Positions 16,612 to 22,340 of a stretch of DNA of 64,000 nt are shown here, one piece after another (position 1 is the stretch's first letter; each line of letters starts with the position of its first letter). Source of the stretch: AC-56 sp963798705 (lineage in GTDB: Bacteria > Actinomycetota > Thermoleophilia > Solirubrobacterales > 70-9); contig CAWCTW010000005.1 of assembly GCA_963798705.1 (NCBI GenBank), positions 1,240,001-1,304,000 of the forward strand, written 5' to 3'. Both the position numbers and the translations under genes were made by a program. The notes below the pieces were generated by a model. The model did no database searches, was not told the DNA's origin, and saw nothing but the letters and a program-made list of their open reading frames with translations.

Positions 16612-17751
16612 CTATGCGGCGAGCGGCAGCCCGTATAGCCGATAGCGCTTGACCACCGTGCCCCCCATCCCCTCCATGGCCCGGTTCATCGGCTCGTTGA
16701 CCTCGAGGATCCAGCCCATCTCGCCGCCTTTCTGCCTCACCCGCGCCGCGGTCTCGATGTGCCGGACGTACAGGGCGGCCGCGACGCCGAAGTGCTGATA
16801 GGAGGGCCTCACCCCCAGCGCGAACACGCGCACCTGGTCGATCGCGCGACGGCCGACGAGAAAATGCCACCAGCCGAAGGGAAGCAGCCGCCCCTTCATC
16901 TTGGCCAGCACCTGGTTGATGTCGGGCAGGGTCAGGGCGGCACCCACGACCTCGCCCTCGCGCTCGGCGATCATCGCCCAGTTCTCGTCGAGGATCGGCT
17001 TCAGGTTCTTGGCCTGGAAGCGCACCTCCTCCTCGGTGATCGGCACGAATCCCCAGTTCGGCCCCCAGGCGGCGTTGTAGACGTCCATGAACCGCGTGAT
17101 CTCGGCCTCCAGGTCGCGCTTTCTCATCTTGCGGACGCTCACGCCGTGCTCGTCGCGCGCCTTCTGCGCCGCCTCGTGGATGAAGTCGTGGAAGCGATCC
17201 CCCTGCTTGAGTCGCCCGAGCTGGAGCTCCCACATCAGGAGGTCCATCGTCTTCGTCAACCCCAGCCCCTCGATGAGCTCGCGGTAGTACGGCGGATGCC
17301 AGGGCTCGAGCACCATCGGATCGAGGTCGTAGCCCTCGATCAGGATGCCGCACTCGTCGTTGGTCGTGAAGTCCATCGGCCCCAGCATCCGCTCCCGGCC
17401 CCGTGCTCGAAGCCAGGCCGTGGCGGCGTCCATCAGCGCGCTCGCGGTCTCGGGATCGTTCTCGCACTCGAAGAAGCCGAACATCCCGTCGTTTCCGCCC
17501 TGGAACCGGGTCCAGCGCTCGTCGACGTGCGCCGTGATCCGTCCCACGACCTCCCCGTCGCGCTCGGCGAGGAAGTACTCGGCCTCGGCGTGCTCGAAGA
17601 ACGGGTTCTTGGAGCGGTCGAGGAACTCCCGGCGCTCCATCTTCAGGGGCGGCACCCAGGGGGTGCCGCGGTGGAGGCGGAACGGCAGCTCGAGGAACTC
17701 GCGGAGATCGCGCTTTCCCTCCACCGGCCGCACCGCCACGCTCGAACCCAT
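16612..17751 (-). CDS. GNAT-family acyltransferase (YghO-like), possibly sphingolipid-linked
   Basis: A 379-residue protein. The first half carries 'LPFRLHRGTPWVPPLKMERREFLD' and 'ENDPETASALMDAATAWLRARG' followed by 'GPMDFTTNDECGILIEGYD'. The second half is a GNAT fold with acyl-CoA-binding segments near 'VRVFALGVRPSYQHFGVAAALYVRHIE'. The whole resembles the long YghO-type GNAT proteins. It starts at the ATG at 17751 and is divergent, with 64 bases between starts, from a serine-palmitoyltransferase-like gene. Bacterial ceramide synthase is, to my knowledge, a GNAT-type acyltransferase encoded near Spt in Caulobacter. Here the pairing suggests N-acylation of an amino-ketone or sphingoid product; this is inference. 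Confidence 0.7.
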   Translation of the reverse strand: MGSSVAVRPVEGKRDLREFLELPFRLHRGTPWVPPLKMERREFLDRSKNPFFEHAEAEYFLAERDGEVVGRITAHVDERWTRFQGGNDGMFGFFECENDPETASALMDAATAWLRARGRERMLGPMDFTTNDECGILIEGYDLDPMVLEPWHPPYYRELIEGLGLTKTMDLLMWELQLGRLKQGDRFHDFIHEAAQKARDEHGVSVRKMRKRDLEAEITRFMDVYNAAWGPNWGFVPITEEEVRFQAKNLKPILDENWAMIAEREGEVVGAALTLPDINQVLAKMKGRLLPFGWWHFLVGRRAIDQVRVFALGVRPSYQHFGVAAALYVRHIETAARVRQKGGEMGWILEVNEPMNRAMEGMGGTVVKRYRLYGLPLAA

Positions 17752-17815
17752 GGCGCGGACGCTATTGGGTCGAACTTTGCGACGGGGTTCCGGGCGAGCG
17801 TGGGAGACTCCGCGC

Positions 17816-19075
17816 ATGGCTGAAACCACCCGCGCCCCGGTCGACGTCTTCGCCAAGGCCCTTACGCACAGCCGCAAGGAGCAACTCGAGGCGGCAAAGG
17901 AGGCCGACCTCCTCCCGTACTTCCGGCTGATCGAGTCCGAGGCGGGCCCGGTGATGGAGATCGAGGGCCACGAAGCGGTGATGCTCGGCTCCAACAACTA
18001 CCTGGGGCTCACCGGCGACCCCCGCGTCAAGCAGGCAGCCCGGGACGCGCTTGAGACCTACGGCACCGGGCTGACCGGCTCGCGCTTCCTCAACGGGACC
18101 ACCCCCCTTCACGCGGAGCTCGAGCGCGAGATCGCCGACTGGATGGGCACCGAGGACGCGCTTGTCTTCACCACCGGCTACCAGGCCAACATCGGCTGCC
18201 TCGGAACGATCCTCGAGCCGGGCGACACCGTCATCTGCGACTCCGCCGACCACGCGTCGATCCTCGATGGCTGCCGCCTCTCCGGCGCCAAGCTGCGTCC
18301 CTTCCGCCACAACCAGATGGCCAAGCTCGAGAAGATGCTCGAGCGCTCGGTTGAGGACGGGGGTGGGGTCCTGGTGGTGGTGGACGGCGTGTTCTCGATG
18401 GAGGGCGACGTCTGCGACCTCCCCTCGATCGTCGAGCTGTGCAACGCCTACGGCGCCCGTCTCATGGTTGACGAGGCGCACGGCGTCGGGGTCCTCGGCG
18501 CCCGCGGCGCCGGCGCGTGCGAGCTCTTCGGGCTCGAGGACGACGTCGACCTGCGCATGGGGACGTTCTCCAAGAGCCTGGCCTCCTGCGGAGGCTTCAT
18601 CGTGGGCCGGGCCGACGTGATCGAGTTCCTCAAGATCTCGTCCAGGGCATTCATGTTCAGTGCGGCGGCGGTGCCCGCAGCGGTCGGCGCGGCGCTCGGG
18701 GCGCTGGAGGTCATTCGCGCCGAGGGCCCCGAGCTCATGGGCAGGCTGCTCGACAACAGCAGCTATCTGCGTCAAGGCTTCCGTGGCCTGGGGTTGCGCG
18801 TGGTCGAGCCGGGGACGCTCCCGGACGGCAGCGAGGCGGTGACGCCGGTGGTCCCCGTCCTGGTGGGGGAGGACTGGCAGGCGGTGCTCCTGTGGAAGGC
18901 GCTCTTCGACGCCGGCGTCTACACGAACGTCGCCCTGCACCCGGCGGTCCCGCCCGGGGGTGCCCTGCTCAGGACCAGCCTGATGGCGACCCACGAGCGG
19001 TCCCACCTCGATCGGGCGCTCGAGATCATCGACCGAGTGGTCTCGGAGTTCCCGGACCTCCCCCGCAATGGGTAG
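17816..19075 (+). CDS. PLP-dependent alpha-oxoamine synthase, serine-palmitoyltransferase-like
   Basis: A 419-residue fold-type-I PLP enzyme that condenses an amino acid with an acyl-CoA. The PLP lysine is Lys253 in 'GTFSKSLASCGG'. His146 in 'HASILDG' stacks on the cofactor and Asp219/His222 lie in 'VDEAHGVGVLG'. The N-terminal 'MLGSNNYLGLTGDP' and 'YGTGLTGSRFLNGTTPLH' match bacterial serine palmitoyltransferases more than BioF or Kbl, and no biotin or threonine-degradation genes are nearby. The start is the ATG at 17816. A YghO-like GNAT gene diverges from it. BioF-like or 2-amino-3-ketobutyrate ligase activity cannot be excluded. Confidence 0.82.
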   Translation: MAETTRAPVDVFAKALTHSRKEQLEAAKEADLLPYFRLIESEAGPVMEIEGHEAVMLGSNNYLGLTGDPRVKQAARDALETYGTGLTGSRFLNGTTPLHAELEREIADWMGTEDALVFTTGYQANIGCLGTILEPGDTVICDSADHASILDGCRLSGAKLRPFRHNQMAKLEKMLERSVEDGGGVLVVVDGVFSMEGDVCDLPSIVELCNAYGARLMVDEAHGVGVLGARGAGACELFGLEDDVDLRMGTFSKSLASCGGFIVGRADVIEFLKISSRAFMFSAAAVPAAVGAALGALEVIRAEGPELMGRLLDNSSYLRQGFRGLGLRVVEPGTLPDGSEAVTPVVPVLVGEDWQAVLLWKALFDAGVYTNVALHPAVPPGGALLRTSLMATHERSHLDRALEIIDRVVSEFPDLPRNG

Positions 19076-19076
19076 T

Positions 19077-19106
19077 TTCGGCTTGTCCATTTTCGGACAA
19101 GCCGAA
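19077..19106 (+). terminator. Perfect 12-bp hairpin after the oxoamine synthase gene
   Basis: Arms 19077-19088 (TTCGGCTTGTCC) and 19095-19106 (GGACAAGCCGAA) pair fully around ATTTTC, beginning one base after the stop codon. This is the clearest terminator-like stem in this part of the window. Confidence 0.7.
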
Positions 19107-19234
19107 TCCGCGCACGAAAAGCATGCACTTAGCGGACGACTCGCGGACCGGTCGGGGGGCGCCGGTTGACGCTCGGCGCCCGACTCGCCTAGGTTGCCAC
19201 GAACGCCGGACGTCATCCCGGGGCAGGGAGCGGC

Positions 19235-19310
19235 CGGAACGGACAGAGGAAGTGTCGTTCCGTCCCATCCCATAGGCCCCCGACCGAACGGAGGGAGGAG
19301 CGTCCGGTTC
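19235..19310 (+). promoter_or_regulatory. Two tandem similar hairpins in the mIHF leader
   Basis: Hairpin 1 pairs 19235-19245 with 19253-19262 (one bulged G). Hairpin 2 pairs 19286-19292 with 19303-19310 (one bulge). The two share a GAACGGA...GAGG...TTCC-ATCCC layout at a spacing of 49 bases. They lie 44 bases upstream of the mIHF start, in a 278-base gap that has no other gene. A structured 5' leader or a tandem protein-binding site is possible. Confidence 0.45.
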
Positions 19311-19353
19311 CATCCCCGGTAAGCCTCTCTACACGCTCGGAGGAGAAGTGACA

Positions 19354-19683
19354 ATGTCCGCTGCCTCTACGGTCGTCCCCGCGCCACAGCACATGCAGGC
19401 CCTGGCCCACGCAAACCGCGTCCGCCTTGCCCGCGCGTCCCTCAAGCGCGCAATCCTCGCCAGCCAGATCAACGTCACCGAGATCGTCCGCGACTGTCCC
19501 TGGGAGGTCGAGACCATGACCATCGGCGAGCTGCTGCGAAGCCAGCGCCGGTGGGGCCGCACCCGCGTCCGGAAGTTTCTCTCCGCGCTCGCGCTCAACG
19601 AGAATCGTGAGCTGGGCAGGCTCACCGAGCGCCAGCGCAACGTGCTCGCGGCCGAGCTGGCCGCGAAGGCGATCCGCCGTTAG
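19354..19683 (+). CDS. mihF: Actinobacterial integration host factor (mIHF)
   Basis: A 109-residue nucleoid protein. 'HMQALAHANRVRLARASLKRAI' (residues 13-34) and 'IGELLRSQRRWGRTRVRKFLSAL' (56-78) are hallmarks of the actinobacterial IHF, which bends DNA through a helix-two-turn-helix unrelated to HU/IHF of other bacteria. The basic 'RRWGRTRVRKF' binds DNA. I chose the ATG at 19354 because AGGAG at 19341-19345 sits 8 bases before it; the GTG at 19348 would be only 2 bases away. It has its own long leader, consistent with strong independent regulation. Confidence 0.92.
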   Translation: MSAASTVVPAPQHMQALAHANRVRLARASLKRAILASQINVTEIVRDCPWEVETMTIGELLRSQRRWGRTRVRKFLSALALNENRELGRLTERQRNVLAAELAAKAIRR

Positions 19684-19743
19684 GCCCCAGCTCCGGCTGA
19701 CGCCGCGCTGGGCACGGATCGCCCTTCGAGGCGGCGCGCGGCG

Positions 19744-20253
19744 TCAGCGGAGCTTGAACGGGCGGCCCGAGCGCCTCTGAAAGACCCGGGTCAGCATCAG
19801 CGCCATCAGGGCGAACGCGGCAACGGCGATTCCCAGCGCGATCGGCAGCCAGACCGCGGGGGCGAGGAAGGCCAGGCCCGCCAGGATCGCGACCGCAACC
19901 GCGCCCGAGAGCAGAAAGGTGTGCGACCGGTAGCCGCCGAGGTGCTCCCGGATCGAGAGCTCGAGCCCCGCGATCGAGCAGAGCACGGCGCCCGTCGCGA
20001 TCATCAGCGTGCCGGTGCGCCCGTGCACGATGAACCCGGCGACCAGCAGGACGATTCCGGCAAGGACCACGGCCTCGACCAGCGGGACGCTCCCCCACGG
20101 CGCGGGCGGGCGCTGATCGAGGTCGGGGCGGGAACGGCGGCGGCGCGCGGGCGGGCGGGCGGCTGCTTCCCGAGAGTCCGCCGGCTTCTCCGCCGCGGCC
20201 TTGGTGGACGGCGGGCGCCGAGGACGGCGCTTCCGCCGCTTCTTCGAGCTCAC
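19744..20253 (-). CDS. Four-helix membrane protein with a basic N-terminal tail
   Basis: A 169-residue protein. Residues 1-48 are extremely basic and disordered, with repeated Lys-Arg-Arg runs and Pro/Ala spacing. Residues about 56-155 hold four transmembrane helices. The ATG at 20253 overlaps the stop of the upstream gene by 4 bases, so the two are coupled. No family is recognised. The basic tail could bind nucleic acid or membrane phosphate, but nothing in the sequence decides this. Confidence 0.6.
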   Translation of the reverse strand: MSSKKRRKRRPRRPPSTKAAAEKPADSREAAARPPARRRRSRPDLDQRPPAPWGSVPLVEAVVLAGIVLLVAGFIVHGRTGTLMIATGAVLCSIAGLELSIREHLGGYRSHTFLLSGAVAVAILAGLAFLAPAVWLPIALGIAVAAFALMALMLTRVFQRRSGRPFKLR

Positions 20254-20789
20254 CTAGTCGGGGCCGCAAGCCCCATGGCTAACGGGCAACCGGAGGAGTG
20301 CTTGACGCGCCACCAGCCGAGGAGCATTCCCAGGATTCCCCACCGTGGGCGGGAGTGCCAGTGCTGGCAAGGGCGCTCGCCGATGTCCTCCGCGGCGACC
20401 CGGACCCATCGGTAGCGATCCGGGGCGGCGATCATCGACTCGAGCAGCCCACGATTCGCCTCCTCCACCTCACCGCGGCGACCAAGCTCCGCCTGAGCTT
20501 CGCCAAGCCTCACCGCGAGGCCGTCGCGAACCCGCTCGAGCTCGGCGACGCCGAGGACGCGCGGACCGCCGACCGCGGGCACGCTCCACTCGATCCCCGC
20601 GCGTGGAAAGGCCGATGCGAACAGCTCACCGAGCCGCTTCTCGAGCAGTGCGATCTGCCGGCGCAGCTCGTGCCGCGCCTGGCGGTCGGCATCCGGATCC
20701 GCGACCCGATCGAAGGAAGGGGGCTCGGGCACGCGGACCGCCTCATCCGCTGAGCCGGGTCGCTCGATCTCAAGCAGTTGCTCGGGCAC
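20250..20789 (-). CDS. Hypothetical protein with C-terminal Cys/His/Trp-rich motif
   Basis: A 179-residue protein. Residues about 35-60 and 80-115 look coiled-coil-like, with many Leu, Arg and Glu. The C-terminus from residue 139 reads 'RPCQHWHSRP' then a Gly/Leu stretch, 'GWWRVKHSSGCPL'. The spacing Cys-x2-His and later His-x3-Cys looks like a small metal site or a conserved peptide motif; I do not recognise the family. Its stop overlaps the start of the four-helix membrane protein by 4 bases, so they probably work together at the membrane. Confidence 0.6.
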   Translation of the reverse strand: MPEQLLEIERPGSADEAVRVPEPPSFDRVADPDADRQARHELRRQIALLEKRLGELFASAFPRAGIEWSVPAVGGPRVLGVAELERVRDGLAVRLGEAQAELGRRGEVEEANRGLLESMIAAPDRYRWVRVAAEDIGERPCQHWHSRPRWGILGMLLGWWRVKHSSGCPLAMGLAAPTR

Positions 20790-20967
20790 GAAGCCTCTCC
20801 TTCCACCCTGGATGGACCCCCACAGTCTAAACGGGGACAGCGGGACGATCCAGCGGTTCCGGTGAGCGGCCTCGGAGCTGGCGCGCTCCAGGCGTGGATC
20901 CGGCGAGTGGGGCCGGACTCGGACGAGCTCCTCGGTGCCCCTTTTTCAAGCGCGTTGGGCAGGGGGC

Positions 20968-21606
20968 CTAAGACCGGATCACTTCGGCCGCCAGCCAGAT
21001 CGCCTCCTCCACGGCGATGTCGGGAACGCCCTTGACCTGGATCGAAGCGATGATCATGCGGGCGGACTTGGGATCCACTCCCCGGCCGGAAGCGATCGCG
21101 CCGAACAGGAGCGCCAGCGGCCGGGCCTCGTCTGCGATCACGAGAGTTCCGGGCGGGAGCGCACCCGGGCGCCCCTCCAGCCCCTCGCCCCCTTCGGTCT
21201 GGCGGATGCCGATTCGCCCGGACGCCCGGTCGGCGTCGAAGGCGCGGAGGGCCACGCCCGACTCGATGATGGCGATCGTCAGCGCATCGTCCAGCAGGCT
21301 CTGACTGACGAAGGCGCCACGCTTGATGCGCTCGAGCGCGATCGCCTCGACGGGCGTGGGCTGCTCGTCTGGATCGAGTCCGATCTGGCGGAAGAACACG
21401 CGATAGGCCCACGGGATCGGCTTGTGGCGCAGAGCGATGGCCTGCGGCCCGGAGAAGCGATTTGACATCTGAGCCAGGCGACTCTTGACGTGACGCGGGC
21501 TGCGTCCGGAGCCGTGCTCGATCGTGAGGTATCGCAGACCCAGGCCGGGAAACTCCTCGCGAAGCTCGGGTGAGACCCAGCCCGCCTCGGGGACGGCGTC
21601 GCCCAT
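20968..21606 (-). CDS. Stand-alone B3/B4 tRNA-binding-domain protein
   Basis: A 212-residue protein matching the B3/B4 domain of phenylalanyl-tRNA synthetase beta chain: 'WAYRVFFRQIGLDPDEQPTPVEAI', 'LDDALTIAIIESGVALRAFDADRASGRIGIR', and a final GTLVIAD/LFGAI core. Such free-standing domains may edit mis-charged tRNA or bind amino-acid-like ligands; the exact role is not established. The ATG at 21606 shares its A with the TGA of the upstream thioredoxin-fold gene, and a GTG at 21609 is also possible. Coupling to an exporter and a redox-like protein is unexpected. Confidence 0.75.
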   Translation of the reverse strand: MGDAVPEAGWVSPELREEFPGLGLRYLTIEHGSGRSPRHVKSRLAQMSNRFSGPQAIALRHKPIPWAYRVFFRQIGLDPDEQPTPVEAIALERIKRGAFVSQSLLDDALTIAIIESGVALRAFDADRASGRIGIRQTEGGEGLEGRPGALPPGTLVIADEARPLALLFGAIASGRGVDPKSARMIIASIQVKGVPDIAVEEAIWLAAEVIRS

Positions 21607-22337
21607 CACCTGGCCTGCCTCTCGCGGGCGCGCGACTCTCGCAGCAGCCTGCGCACATCGCGCTGGATCCCAGCCCGGAGGCTCGCAGGGCTCTCGCCCT
21701 GCGGCTGGGAGAGATCCTGGATACCCGCCTTGGCGAAGGCGAGGATGCCGCCGGGATAGGCGAACGCGACGGTCGGACAGCCGCCCACGCGGTAGAGGTC
21801 GCTCACGGCGCCGTCGCGGTCATAGCCGACCGGAATCGACCAGCCGTGCTGCTCCGCGATGCTTCGCACGTCGCCCGGATCGTCGCGAACGTTCACGGAG
21901 AGGAAGTTGACGCGATTCCGGTAGCGCGCATGGAGCTCGTCCAGAGCGTCCTGGGTTGGCAGGCAGTCGGCGCCGCGAGTGAACCAGAACGAGAGCACGA
22001 GGGGGCGATCGAACAGATCGCAGATCCGGATCGCGCCAGAACGCGGGATCTCGCACGCCGGCGTCCGCCGGGCGTCCGCCGGGCACGGATTCTCGGAGGT
22101 GGAGCAGTCGTCCTGGAAGACGTTGGCGTCCTTGTCGAGGGGCCCGGTGAGGGCGTTCGGCACTGCGAACTCCGACAGCGGTATGCCGGGTTCATCCTCG
22201 CTCACACCGAGCGTTCCGCCGCTCTGCGTCCGGATCGTGTTGAGCGTCGCGACGACGATCAGGACGAGGAACGCGATCCCGACGAAGGTCGAGTAGCGCC
22301 GGCCGGGCCCCCGCGACGGCTGCTGGTCGCCGGCCAC
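21606..22337 (-). CDS. TlpA/redoxin-like membrane-anchored protein lacking the nucleophilic Cys
   Basis: A 243-residue protein with one transmembrane anchor at residues about 18-34 and an extracytoplasmic thioredoxin fold. 'PLVLSFWFTRGADCLPTQ' occupies the place of the usual FWATWCxxC; Gly122 replaces the first cysteine and only Cys125 remains. Four further cysteines (78, 85, 95, 106) precede the fold and could form disulfides or replace the active pair. The cis-proline loop is 'GGCPTVAF', which adds an unusual Cys before Pro. It starts 3 bases after the MMPL gene and overlaps the B3/B4 gene. It may be a redox-inactive chaperone or a one-Cys redoxin. Confidence 0.7.
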   Translation of the reverse strand: MAGDQQPSRGPGRRYSTFVGIAFLVLIVVATLNTIRTQSGGTLGVSEDEPGIPLSEFAVPNALTGPLDKDANVFQDDCSTSENPCPADARRTPACEIPRSGAIRICDLFDRPLVLSFWFTRGADCLPTQDALDELHARYRNRVNFLSVNVRDDPGDVRSIAEQHGWSIPVGYDRDGAVSDLYRVGGCPTVAFAYPGGILAFAKAGIQDLSQPQGESPASLRAGIQRDVRRLLRESRARERQAR

Positions 22338-22340
22338 CGA

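Noticed and set aside
17816..19075. Calling the PLP enzyme biotin synthase partner BioF or threonine-degrading Kbl
   Set aside because: No bio genes or tdh are adjacent and the N-terminal motifs fit serine palmitoyltransferases better; still kept as an alternative in the annotation.
20790..20967. A tRNA or other structured RNA in the 178-base gap
   Set aside because: No T-loop (GGTTCGANNCC) with matching acceptor arms could be built; the gap shows only scattered short inverted repeats, so nothing is annotated.
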